In this document: in pieces, positions 1-10,117 of the stretch | How the letters are laid out: every line of letters begins with the position of its first letter | Position numbering within the stretch: position 1 is the first letter of the stretch | Source of the DNA: Haplomitrium mnioides | Taxonomy: Eukaryota > Marchantiophyta > Haplomitriopsida > Calobryales | Assembly: GCA_049999725.1 (NCBI GenBank) | Contig: JBNGIS010020427.1 | Span: forward strand, 1-21,687 | Direction: 5' to 3' | DNA length: 21,687 nucleotides | The notes under the pieces: generated by a model | Told to the model about the DNA's origin: nothing | Databases searched by the model: none | What the model saw: only the letters and a program-made list of their open reading frames with translations | Program-made: the position numbers and the translations under genes

Positions 1-832
1 CTTGGCTTGGCCCCCAACAATAGGTTAGTTTTATTTATTTTCTCTATCGCCAACATTTCCTCTATCGTCCCCTTGACGGACCTAGTCTAGGGCTCCTCTT
101 TGGCTATTAAAGAAATTTCCTTGTGGGCACACTGTCCTCCGAGTCTTAGATAATCTCAAGTACAACCTCCGAGTCTTAGATAGTCTCAGTAACCTCCGAG
201 TCTTAGATAGTCTCATGTGTAACCTCCAAGTCTTAGATAGTCTCAGGTGTAATGGGCTTGGCCTTGCCCCCAACAAAAGGTTAGTTTTATTTATTTTCTC
301 TATCCCCAACATTTCCTCTATCATCCCCTAGACGGACCTAGTCTAGGGCTCCTCTTTGGCTATAAAAGAAATTTCCTTGTGGGCACACTGTCATATCAGT
401 CTTAGATAGTCAAAGAAATTTCCTTGTTGGCATACTGTCCTCCAAGTCTTAGATAGTCTCAGGTGTAACCTCTGAGTCTTATATAGTCTCAGTAACCTCC
501 GAGTCTTAAATAGTCTCATGTGTAACTTTTGAGTCTTAGATAGTATCAAGTGTAATGGGCTTGGCTTGGCCCACAACAATAGGTTAGTTTTACTTATTTT
601 CTATATCCCCAACATTTCCTCTATCATCCTATAAACGGACCTAGTCTAGGGCTCCTCTTTGGCTATAAAAGAAATTTCCTTGTGGGCACACTGTCCTCCG
701 AATCTTAGATACCCAAAGAAATTTCCTTGTGGGCACACTATCCTCCGTGTCTTAGATAGTCTCAGTAACTTGCGAGTCTTAGATAGTCTCATGTGTAACC
801 TCCGAGTCTTAGATAGTCTGAAGTGTAATGGG
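1..832 (+). repeat. Satellite units 1-3
   Basis: Units start at 1, 257 and 560, with lengths 256, 303 and 273. Unit 1 is a basic 30-27-30-30 unit. Unit 2 carries a composite module with GTCAAAG in place of GCCAAAG. Unit 3 has the composite module followed directly by the 27-mer, so the first 30-mer is missing. No gene is present. Confidence 0.9.
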
Positions 833-1468
833 CTTTGCTTGGCCCCCAACAATAGGTTAGCTTTATTCATTTTCTCTATCGCCAACGTTTCCTCTATCGT
901 CCCCTAAACGGACCTAGTCTAGGGCTCCTCTTTGGCTATAAAAGAAATTTCCTTATCGGCACGTTGTCCTCCGAGTCTTAGATAGCCAAAACAAATTCCT
1001 TGTGGGCACACTGTCCTCCGAGTCTTAGATAGTCTCAGGTGAAACCTCCGAGTCTTACATAGTCTAAGTAACCTCTGAGTGTTAGATAGTGTCATGTGTA
1101 ACCTCCGATTCTTAGATAGTCTCAAGTGTAATGGGCTTGGCTTTACCCCCAAAAATAGGTTAGTTTTATTTTTTTTGTGTATCCACAACATTTCCTCTAT
1201 CGTCCCCTAGACGAATCTAGTCTCGGGCTCTTCTTTGGCTATAAAAGAAATTTCCTTGTGGGCACATGGTCCTTAGAGTCTTAGATAGCCATTAAAATTT
1301 CCTTGTGGGCACACTGTCCTCCGAGTCTTAGATAGTCTCAGGTGTAAACTCCGAGTCTTAGATAGTCTCAGTAACCTTCGAGTCTTAGATACTTTCATGT
1401 GTAACCTCCGAGTCTTACATAGTCTCATGTGTAACCTCCGAATGTTAGATAGTCTTAGGTGTAATGGG
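833..1468 (+). repeat. Units 4-5, left copy of the 3.1-kb HOR
   Basis: Units start at 833 (303 bp) and 1136 (333 bp). Unit 4 has GAGTGTTAGATAGT in its third 30-mer. Unit 5 has CCCCAAAAATAGG, GTGTATCCACAAC and a broken dyad, GACGAATCTAGTCTCGGG. All of these recur in units 15-16 exactly 3,096 bp downstream. The extra 30-mer in unit 5 lies after the 27-mer. Confidence 0.9.
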
Positions 1469-2539
1469 CTTGGCTTGGCCCCCAACAATAGGTTAGTTTT
1501 ATTTATTTTCTCGATACCCTACATTTCCTCTATGGTCCCCTAGATAGACCTAGTCTAGGGCTCCTCTTTGGCTACAAAAGAAATTTCCTTGTGGGCACAC
1601 TGTCCTTTGAGTCTAAGATAGTCTCAGGTGGAACTTTCGAGTCTTAGAAAGTCTCAGTAACCTCCGAGTCTTAGATAGTCTCATGCGTAACCTCTGAGTC
1701 TTATATAGTCTCACGTGTAATATGCTTGGCTTGGCCCCCAACAATAGGTTAGTTTTATTTACTTTCTCTATCCCCAACGTTTCCTCTATCATCCTCTAGA
1801 AGGACATAGTCAATGGCTCCTCTTTGACTATAAAAGAAATTTCCTTGTGGGCACACTGTCCTCCGAGTCTTAGATAGTCTCAGGTGTTACCTCCGAGTCT
1901 TAGATAGTCTCAGTAACCTCCAAGTCTTCGATAGTCTCATGTGTAACCTTCGAGTCTTAGATAGTCTCAAGTGTAATGGGCTTGGCTTGGCCTCCAACAA
2001 TAGGTTAGTTTGATTTATTTTCTCTCTCCCCAACATTTCCTCTATCGTCCCCTAGACGGACCTAGTCTAGGGCTCCTCTTTGGCTTTAAAAGAAATTTCC
2101 TTGTGTGCACACTGTCCTCAGAGTCTTAGATAGCCAATGAAATTTCCTTGTGGGCACACTGTCCTTCAAGTCTTAGATAGTCTCAGGTGTAACGTCCGAG
2201 TCTTAGATAGTCTCAGTAACCTCTGAGTCTTAGATAGTCTCATGTGTAATGTCCGAGTCTTAGATAGTCTGAGGTGTAATGGGCTTGGCTTGGCCCCCAA
2301 CAATAGGTTAGTGTTATTTATTTTCTCTATCCCCAACATTTCTTGTATCGTCCCCTAGACGGACCTAGTCTAGGGCTGGTCTTTGGCTATAAAAGAAATT
2401 TCCTTGTGGGCACACTGTCCTTTGAGTCTTAGAGAGTCTCAGGTGTAACCTCAGAGTCTTACATAGTCTCAGTATTCTCCGAGTCTTAGATAGTCTCATG
2501 TGTAACCTCCGATTCTTAGATAGTCTCAGGTGTAATGGG
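1469..2539 (+). repeat. Units 6-9, first copy of the diagnostic triad
   Basis: Units start at 1469, 1725, 1981 and 2284 (256, 256, 303 and 256 bp). Unit 6 carries TTTGAGTCTAAGATAG with CAGGTGGAAC. Unit 7 begins ATATGCTTGG and has CCCCAACGTTTCC and ACATAGTCAATGG. Unit 8 has CCTCCAACAATAGG with GTTTGATTTATTT. This ordered set recurs at 2540, 4565 and 11226. Unit 9 has GAGAGTCTCAGG and CCTCAGAGTCTTACATAG, shared with unit 20. Confidence 0.9.
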
Positions 2540-3370
2540 CTTGGCTTGGCCTCCAACAATAGGTTAGTTTTATTTATTTTCTCCATCCCCAACATTTCCT
2601 CTATCGTCCCCTAGATGGACCTTGTATAGGGCTCCTCTTTGGCTATAAAAGAAATTTCCTTGTGGGCACACTGTCCTTTGAGTCTAAGATAGTCTCAGGT
2701 GGAGCTTTCGAGTCTTAGATAGTCTCAGTAACCTCCGAGTCTTAGATAGTCTCATGCGTAACCTCTGAGTCTTATATAGTCTCACGTGTAATATGCTTGG
2801 CTTGGCCCCCAACAATAGGTTAGTTTTATTTATTTTCTCTATCCCCAACGTTTCCTCTATCGTCCTCTAGACGGACATAGTCAATGGCTCCTCTTTGACT
2901 ATAAAAGAAATTTCCTTGTGGGCACAGTGTCCTCTGAGTCTTTGATAGCCAAGGAAATTTTGTTGTGGGCACACTGTCCTCCGAGTCTTAGATAGTCTCA
3001 GTAACCTCCGAGTCTTAGATAGTCTCATGTGCAACCTTCGAGTCTTAGATAGTCTCAAGTGTAATGGGCTTGGCTTGGCCTCCAACAATAGGTTAGTTTG
3101 ATTTATTTTCTCTCTCCCCAACATTTCCTCTATTGTCCCCTAGACGGACCTAGTCTAGTGCTCCTCTTGGCTTTAAAAGAAATTTCCTTGTGTGCACACT
3201 GTCCTCAGAGTCTTAGATAGCCAATGAAATTTCCTTGTGGGCACACTGTCCTTCGAGTCATAGATAGTCTCAGGTGTAACCTCCGAGTCTTAGATAGTCT
3301 CAGTAACCTCTGAGTCTTAGATAGTCTCATGTGTAATATCCGAGTCTTAGATAGTCTAAGGTGTAATGGG
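2540..3370 (+). repeat. Units 10-12, second triad copy with chimeric first unit
   Basis: Units start at 2540, 2796 and 3070 (256, 274 and 301 bp). The left part of unit 10 (CTCCATCCCC, GACCTTGTATAGG) matches units 13 and 21. Its right part (TTTGAGTCTAAGATAG, CAGGTGGAGC) matches units 6 and 17. Units 11 and 12 match units 7 and 8 at offsets of 1,071 and 1,089 bp. Unit 11 gained a composite module and lacks the first 30-mer. Confidence 0.9.
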
Positions 3371-3928
3371 CTTGGCTTGGCCTCCATCAATAGGTTAGTT
3401 TTATTTATTTTCTCCATTCCCAACATTTCCTCTATCGTCCCGTAGACGGACCTTGTCTAGGGCTCCTCTTTGGCTATAAACGAAATTTCCTTGTGGGCAC
3501 ACTATCCTCCGAGTCTTAGATAGCCAAAGCAATTTCCTTGTGCGCACACTGTCCTACGAGTCTTAGATAGTCTTAGTTGTAGCCTCCGAGTCTTAGATAG
3601 TCTCAGTAACCTCCGAGTCTTACATAATCTCATGTGTAACCTCGGAGTTTTAGATAGTCTCGAGTGTCATGGGCTTCGCAGGCCCCCAACAATAGGTTAG
3701 TTTTATTTATTTTCTCTATCCGCAACATTTCCTCTATCGTTCCCTAGACGGACCTAGTCTAGAACTCTTCGTTGGCTATAAAAGAAATTTCCTTGTGGGC
3801 ACACTGTCCTCCGAGTCTTAGATAGTCTCACGTGAAACCTCCGAGTCTTACATAGTCTTAGTAACCTCCGAGTCTGAGATAGTCTCATGTGTAACCTTCG
3901 AGTCTTAGATAATCTCAAGTGTAATGGG
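3371..3928 (+). repeat. Units 13-14, with variant anchor
   Basis: Units start at 3371 (303 bp) and 3674 (255 bp). Unit 13 has CTCCATTCCC and GACCTTGTC, shared with unit 21. Unit 14 begins GGGCTTCGCAGGCCCCC instead of GGGCTTGGCTTGGCCCCC, one base shorter, which explains its 255-bp length. It also has TATCCGCAACATTTCC. The same anchor variant appears at 13580. Confidence 0.88.
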
Positions 3929-4564
3929 CTTGGCTTGGCCCCCAACAATAGGTAAGTTTTTTTTGTTTTCTCTATCCCCAACATTTCCTCTATCGTCCCG
4001 TAGACGGACCTAGTCTAGGGCTCCTTCTTGGCTATAAAAGAAATTTCCTTGTAGGCACATTGTTCTCAGAGTCTTAGATAGCCAAAGAAATTTCCTTGTG
4101 GGCACACTTTCCTCTGAGTCTTAGATCGTCTCAGGTGGAACCTCCGAGTCTTAGATAGTCTCAACAACCTCTGAGTGTTAGATAGTCTCATGTGTAACCT
4201 CCGAGTCTTAGATAGTCTCAAGTGTAATGGGCTTGGCTTTGCCCCCAAAAATAGGTTAGTTTTATTTGTTTTGTGTATCCACAACATTTCCTCTATCGTC
4301 CCCTGGACGAATCTAGTCTCGGGCTCCTCTTTGGCTATAAAAGAAATTTCCTTGTGGGCACATTGTCCTCAGAGTCTTAGATAGCCAATGAAATTTCCTT
4401 GTGGGCACATTGTCCTCTGAGTCTTAGATAGTCTCAGGTGTAAACTCCGAGTCTTAGATAGTCTTAGTAACCTCCGAGTCTTAGATAGTTTCATGTGTAA
4501 CCTCCGAGTCTTGGAAAGTCTCATGTGTAACCTTCGAATGTTGGATAGTCTTAGGTGTAATGGG
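3929..4564 (+). repeat. Units 15-16, right copy of the 3.1-kb HOR
   Basis: Units start at 3929 (303 bp) and 4232 (333 bp), the same lengths as units 4 and 5, at an offset of 3,096 bp. Shared variants include GAGTGTTAGATAGT, CCCCCAAAAATAGG, GTGTATCCACAAC and GACGAATCTAGTCTCGGG. The copies differ by scattered single-base changes, so the duplication is not fresh. Confidence 0.9.
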
Positions 4565-5648
4565 CTTGGCTTGGCCCTGAAAATAGGTTAGTTTTATTTA
4601 TTTTCTCTATCCCCAACATTTCCTCTATGGTCCCCTAGATAGACCTAGTCTAGGGCTTCTCTTTGGCTACAAAAGAAATTTCCTTGTGGGCACACTGTCC
4701 TTTGAGTCTAAGATAGTCTCAGGTGGAACTTTCAAGTCTTAGATAGTCTCATCAATCTCCGAGTCTTAGATAGTCTCATGCGTAACCTTTGAGTCTTATA
4801 TAGTCTCGCGTGTAATATGCTTGGCTTGGCCCCCAACAATAGATTAGTTTTATTTATTTTCTCTATCCCCAACGTTTCTTCTATCGTCCTCTAGACAGAC
4901 TTAGTCAAGGGCTCCTATTTGACTATAAAAGAAATTTCCTTATGAGCACACTGTCCTCCGAGTTTTAGATCGCCAAAGAAATTTCGTTGTGGGCACACTG
5001 TCCTCCGAGTCTTAGATAGTCTCAAGTGTAACCTCCGAGTCTTAGATAGTCTTAGCAACCTCCGACTCCTAGATAGTCTCATGTGTAACCTTCGAGTCTT
5101 AGATAGTCTCAAGTGTAATGGGCTTCGCTTGGCCTCCATCAATAGGTTAGTTTGATTTATTTTCTGTCTCCCCAACATTTCCTATATCGTCCCCTAGACG
5201 GACCTAGTCTAGGTCTCCTCTTTGGCTTTAAAAGAAATTTCCTTGTGGGCACACTGTCCTTAGAGTCTTAGATAGCCAAAGAAATTTCCTTGTGGGCACA
5301 CTGTCCTCCGAGTCTTAGATAGTCTCAGTAACCTCTGAGTCTTAGATAGTCTCATGTGTAACGTTCGAGTCTTAGATAGTCTCAGGTGTAATGGGCTTGG
5401 CTTAGCCCCCAACAATAGGTTAGTTTTATTTATTTTCTCTATCCCCAACATTTCCTGTATCGTCCCCTAGACGGACCTAGTCTAGGGTTGCTCTTTGGCT
5501 ATAAAAGAAATTTCCTTGTGGGCACACTGTTTCGAGTCTTAGAGAGTCTCAGGTGTAACCTCAGAGTCTTACATAGTCTCAGTAACCTCCGAGTCTTAGA
5601 TAGTCTCATGTGTAACCCTGATTCTTAGATAGTCTCACGTGTAATGGG
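4565..5648 (+). repeat. Units 17-20, third triad copy
   Basis: Units start at 4565, 4820, 5123 and 5396 (255, 303, 273 and 253 bp). They carry the triad markers in order: TTTGAGTCTAAGATAG with CAGGTGGAAC; ATATGCTTGG with CCCCAACGTTTC; and GTTTGATTTATTTTCTGTC. Unit 20 resembles unit 9 (GAGAGTCTCAGG, CCTCAGAGTCTTACATAG) and has lost a few bases at the core/module junction near 5530 and near 5616. Confidence 0.9.
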
Positions 5649-6710
5649 CTTGGCTTGGCCTCCAACAATAGGTTAGTTTTATTTATTTTCTCCATCCCCA
5701 ACATTTCCTCTATCGTCCCCTAGACGGACCTTGTCTAGGGCTCCTCTTTGGCTATAGAAGAAATTTCCTTGTGGGCACACTTTTCTACGAGTCTTAGATA
5801 GTCTTAGTTGTAACCTCCGAGTCTTAGATAGTCTCACTAGCCTCCGAGAATTACATAGTCTCATGTGTAACCTCGGAGTTGTAGATAGTCTCGAGTGTAA
5901 TGGGCGTCGGAGACCCCAACAATAGGTTAGTTTTATTTATTTTCTTTATCCGCAACATCTCCTCTATCGTGCCCTAGACGGACCTAGTCTAGGACTCTTC
6001 TTTGGCTATAAAAGAAATTTCCTTGTGGGCACACTGTCCTCCGAGTCTTAGATAGTCTCAGGTGTAAACCTCAAGTCTTAGATATTCTCATGTGTAACCT
6101 CCGAGTGTAACATAGTCTTAGGTGTAATGGGCTTGGCTTGGCCTCCAACAATAGGCTAGTTTTATTTATTTTCTCTATCCCCAACATTTCCTCTATGTTC
6201 CCCTAGATAGACCTAGTCTAGGGCTCTTCTTTGGCTATAAAAGAAATTCCCTTGTGGGCACACTGTCCTACGAGTCTTAGATAGTCTCAGGTGTAACCTC
6301 CGAGTCTCAGTAACCTCCGAGTCTTAGATTGTCTCATGTGTAACTTCCGAGTCTTAGATAGTCACAAGTGTAATGGGCTTGGCTTGGCCCCCAACAATAG
6401 GTTAGTTTTATTTGTTTTCTCTATCCCCAACATTTCCTCAATCATCCCCTAGACGGACCTATTCTAGGGCACTTGTTCGGCTATAAAAGAAATTTCGTTG
6501 TGGGCACATTGTCCTCCGAGTCTTAAATAGCCAAAGAAATTTGCTTCTGGGCACAGTGTCCTCCGAGTCCTAGATAGTCTCAGGTGTAACTTCCGAGTCT
6601 TAGATAGTCCCATGTGTAACCTCCGAGTCTTAGATAGTCTCAGTAACCTCCGAGTCTTAGATAGTCTCATGTGTAACCCCCGAGTCTTAGATAGTCTCAG
6701 GTGTAATGGG
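5649..6710 (+). repeat. Units 21-24
   Basis: Units start at 5649, 5905, 6132 and 6378 (256, 227, 246 and 333 bp). Unit 21 has CTCCATCCCC and GACCTTGTC. Unit 22 has the anchor variant GGGCGTCGGAGACCCC and three 30-mers with no 27-mer. Unit 23 contains a 17-bp module at 6297-6313. Unit 24 has an extra 30-mer before the 27-mer. Parts of units 22-24 are collinear with units 43-45 near 12172-12972. Confidence 0.88.
6297..6313 (+). repeat. Truncated 17-bp module (10-bp deletion)
   Basis: The second module of unit 23 reads CCTCCGAGTCTCAGTAA. Compared with the usual 27-mer it has lost exactly 10 bases between two copies of AGTCT (AGTCT-TAGAT-AGTCT becoming AGTCT). This is the expected product of slippage or recombination between the internal direct repeats. 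Confidence 0.85.
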
Positions 6711-7290
6711 CATGGCTTAGCCCCCAACAATAGGTTAGTTTTATATATATTTTCTCTATCCCCAACATTTCCTCTATCGTCCCCTAGACAAACCTACTCT
6801 AGGGGTCCTCTTTGGCTTTAAAAGAAATTTCCTTGTGGGCACACTATCCTCCAAGTCTTAGATAGCTAAAGAAATTTCCTTGCGGGCACACTGTCCTCCG
6901 AGTCTTAGATAGTTTAAGAAATTTCCTTGTGGGCACACTATCCTCCGAGTCTTAGATAGTCTCAGGTGTAACCTCCGAGTCTTAGATAGTCTCATTAACC
7001 TCCGAGTCTTAGATAGTCTTATGTGTAACCTCCAAGTCTTAGATAGTCTCAAGTGTAATGGGCTTGGCTTGGCACCCAACAATAGGTTAGTTTTATTTAT
7101 TTTCTCTATACCCAACATTTCCTCTATCGTCCCCTAGACGGACCTAGTCTAGGGCTGCTCTTTGGCTATAAAAGAAATTTCCTTGTGGGCACACTGTACT
7201 TCGAGTCTTAGATAGTCTTAGGTGTAACCTCCGAGTCTTAAATAGTCTCATGTTAAGCTCCAATTCTTGGATAGTCTGAGGTGTAATGGG
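6711..7290 (+). repeat. Units 25-26, left copy of the 7.35-kb pair
   Basis: Units start at 6711 (352 bp) and 7063 (228 bp). Unit 25 carries two consecutive composite modules, the second with GTTTAAGAAATTTCC, and a TATATATAT stretch that adds two bases. Unit 26 has GGGCTGCTCTTTGG. Units 50-51 share the double composite module, CCTACTCTAGGG and GGGCTGCTC at offsets of 7,353 and 7,351 bp. Confidence 0.88.
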
Positions 7291-7651
7291 CTTGGCTTGG
7301 CCCCCAACAATAGGTTAGTTTTATTTATTATCTCTATCCCCAACATTTCCTCTATCGTCTCTTAGACGGACCTTGTCTAGGGCTCCTCTTTGGCTATAAA
7401 ACANNNNNNNNNNCCCAACATTTCCTCTATCGTCCCCTAGACGGACCTAGTCTAGGGCTCTTCTTTGGCTATAAAAGAAATTTCCTTGTTGGCACACTGT
7501 CAGCCGAGTCATAGATAGTCTCAGAAGTAACCTCAGAGTCTAAGATAATTTCAGTAACCTCCGAGGCTTAGATAGTCTCATGTGTAACCTCCGAGTCTTA
7601 GATAGTCTCATGTGTAACCTCCGAGTCTTAGATAGTCTCAGGTGTAATGGG
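7291..7651 (+). repeat. Unit 27, interrupted by a 10-N gap
   Basis: The core breaks off after GGCTATAAAACA at 7403 and resumes at 7414 with CCCAACATTTCC, a position about 65 bases earlier in the core. The two flanks differ at several bases (CGTCTCTTAG versus CGTCCCCTAG), so this is not a simple duplicated contig end. The true unit content here is unknown. Confidence 0.8.
7404..7413. other. Assembly gap of 10 N
   Basis: A run of exactly ten N, a placeholder size. Its flanks are both satellite core sequence, so any missing sequence is probably more of the same array. Confidence 0.98.
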
Positions 7652-8543
7652 CTTGGCTTGGCACCCAACAATAGGTTAGTTTTATTTATTTTCTCCATCC
7701 CCAACATTTCCTCTATCGTCCTCTAGACTGACATAGTCTAGGGCTCCTCTTTTGCTAAAAAACAAATTTCCTTGTGGGCACACTGTCCTCCGAATCTTAG
7801 ATAGTCTCAAGTGATACCTTCGAGTCTTAGATGGTCTCAGTAACCACGGAGTCTTAGATAGTCTCATGTGTAACCTCCGAGTCTTAGATAGTGTCAAGTG
7901 TAATAGGCCTGGCTTGGCCCCCAACAATAGGTTAGTTTTATTTATTTTCTCTATCTCCAACATTTCCTCTATCGTCCCCTGGACGGACCTAGTCTAGGGC
8001 TTCTATTTGGCTATAAAAGAAATTTCCTTGTGGGCACACTGTCCTTCGAGTCATAGATAACCAAAGAAATTTCCTTGTGGCCACACTGTCCTCCGAGTCT
8101 TAGATAGTCTCAGGTGTAACCTCCGAGTCTTATATAGTCTCGTGTGTTACCTCCCAATCTTAGATAGTCTCAGTAACCTTAGAGTCTTTGATAGTCTCAT
8201 GTGTAACCTCCGAGTCTTAGATAGTCTCAAATGTAATGGGCTTGTCTTGGCCCCCAACAATAGGTTAGTTTTATTTAATTTCTCTATCCCCTTTATTTCC
8301 TCTATCGTCCCCTAGACGGACCTAGTCTAGGTCTCCTCTTTGCGTATTAAAGAAATTTCCTTGTTGGCACACTGTCCTCCGAGTCTTAGATAGCCAAAGA
8401 AATTTCCTTGTGGGCACACTATCCTCCGAGTCTTAGATAGGTTTATGTATAACCTCCGAGTCTTAGATACTCTCACTAACCTCCGAGTCTTAAATAGTCT
8501 CATATGTAACCTCCGAGTCTTAGATAGTCTCAGGTGTAATGGG
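7652..8543 (+). repeat. Units 28-30, left copy of the 12.2-kb pair
   Basis: Units start at 7652, 7908 and 8241 (256, 333 and 303 bp). Markers are GCTAAAAAACAAATTTCC, CTCCGAATCTTAGATAG, CAAGTGATACC, GTGTCAAGTGTAATAGGC, ACCTCCCAATC and TAGGTCTCCTCTTT. All recur in close form in units 71-73 at an offset of exactly 12,209 bp. Unit 28 has lost the TATA-like motif. Confidence 0.9.
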
Positions 8544-9740
8544 CTTGGCTTGGCCCCCAACAATAGGTTAGTTTTATTTTTTTTCTCTATCCCCAACAAT
8601 TCCTCTCTCGTCCCCTAGACGGACCTAATCTAGGGCTCCTCTTTGTCTATAAAAGAAATTTTCTTGTGGGCACACTGTCCTCCGAGACTTAGATAGCCAA
8701 ATAAATTTCCCTTTGGGCACATAGTCCTCCGAGTCTAAGATAGTCTCAAGTGTAACCTCCAAGTCTTAGATAGTCTCAGTAACCTCTGAGTCTTAGATAG
8801 TCTCATGTGTAACGTCCGAGTCTTAGATAGTCTCACGTGTAATGGGCTTGGCTTGGCCCCCAACAATAGGTTAGTTTTTTATTATTTTCTCTATCCCCAA
8901 TATTTGCTCTATTGCCCCTAGACGGACCTAGTCTTGGGATCCTCTTTGGCTATAAAAGAAATTTCCTTGTGGGCACATTGTCCTCCGAGTCTTAGATAGT
9001 CTCAGACGTAACCTCCGAGTCTTAGATAGTCTCATATGTAACCTCCGAGTCTTAGATAGTCTCAGGTGTAATGGGCTTGGCTTGGCCCCCAACAATAGAT
9101 TAAATTTATTTATTTTCTTTATCCCCAACATTTCTTCTATCGTCCTCTAGACAGACCTAGTCTAGGGCTCCTCTTTGGCTATAAAAGAAATTTGCTTGTG
9201 GGCACACTGTCCTACGAGTCTTTGATAGCCAAAGAAATTTCCTTGTAGACACACTATCCTCCGAGTTTTAGATAGTTTCGGGTGTAATCTCCGAGTCTTA
9301 GATAGTCTCACGTGTAACCTCCGAGTCTTAGATAGTCTCAGTAACCTCTGAGTCTTAGATAGTCTCATGTGTAACCTTTGAGTCTTAGATAGTCTCATGT
9401 GTAACTTCCGAGTCTTAGATAGTCTCATATGTAATGGGCTTGGCTTGGCCCCCAACAATAGGTTAGTTTTATTTATTTTCTCTTTCCCCAACATTTCCTC
9501 TATCGCCCCTAGACGGACCTAGTCTAGGGCTCCTCTTTGGCTATTAAAGAAATTCCCTTGTGGGCACACTGTCCTCTGAGTCTTAGATAGCCAAATAAAT
9601 TTCCTTGCAGGCAGACAGTCCTCTGAGTCTTTGATACTCTCAGGTGTAACCTCCGAGTCTTAGATAGTCTTAGTAACATTGAGGTCTTAGATAGTCTCAT
9701 GTGTAACCTCTGAGTTTTAGATAGTCTCAGGTGTAATGGG
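8544..9740 (+). repeat. Units 31-34, including the longest unit
   Basis: Units start at 8544, 8847, 9076 and 9439 (303, 229, 363 and 302 bp). Unit 31 has CTAATCTAGGG with TGTCTATAAAAG, and its composite module has AAATTTCCCTTTGGGCAC, shared with unit 76. Unit 32 has three 30-mers and no 27-mer. Unit 33 is the longest, with module order 47-30-30-27-30-30-30. Confidence 0.9.
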
Positions 9741-10117
9741 CTTGGCTTGGCCCCCAACAATAGGTTNNNNNNNNNNNNNNNNNNNNNNNNNNNNNNNNNN
9801 NNNNNNNNNNNNNNNNNNNNNNNNNNNNNNNNNNNNNNNNNNNNNNNNNNNNNNNNNNNNNNNNNNACATTTCCTCTATCGTCCCCTAGACGGACCTAGT
9901 CTAGGGCTTCTCTCTGGCTATAAAAGAAACTTCCTTGTGGGCACACTATCCTCCGAGTCTTAGATAGCCAAAGAAATTTCCTTGTGGGCACACTGCCCTC
10001 CGAGTCTTAGATAGTCTCAGGTGTAACCTCTGAGTCTTATATAGTCTCTGTAACCTCCGAGTCTTGGATAGTCTCATGTGGAACCTCCGAGTCTTAGATA
10101 GTCTAAGGTGTAATAGG
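9741..10117 (+). repeat. Unit 35, interrupted by a 100-N gap
   Basis: The anchor and CAATAGGTT are present. The sequence then breaks at 9767 and resumes at 9867 with ACATTTCCTC of a core. The remainder has a composite module and 30-27-30-30 order. Whether one or several units are involved cannot be told. Confidence 0.85.
9767..9866. other. Assembly gap of 100 N
   Basis: A run of exactly 100 N, the usual placeholder for a gap of unknown size. Both flanks are satellite core, so the array very likely continues through it. Confidence 0.98.

Noticed and set aside
659-907. Plus-strand frames such as those with the repeated LRVLDSL peptide (also near 4175, 6612, 13793 and 18645)
   Set aside because: These are the opposite-strand counterpart of the same modules, present only in units where chance substitutions removed stops.
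6742-6751. TATATATAT run (also near 13307) as a microsatellite or TATA box
   Set aside because: It is a two-base insertion in the TTTTATTTATTTT stretch of the core in two units. It is useful as a marker but too short to be a microsatellite.
7338-7479. The 10-N gap at 7404 as another unmerged contig overlap
   Set aside because: The sequence before and after the gap is the same part of the core but differs at several positions, so it is two different units or diverged alleles, not an exact overlap like that at 19826.
9255-9434. CRISPR-like array of 30-bp repeats
   Set aside because: The repeats are directly adjacent, with no unique spacers. They are satellite modules in a eukaryotic-type array.
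9736-9963. Reading frames that run through N (also 11352-11725 and 19734-19916)
   Set aside because: They cross assembly gaps, so their length and frame are meaningless.
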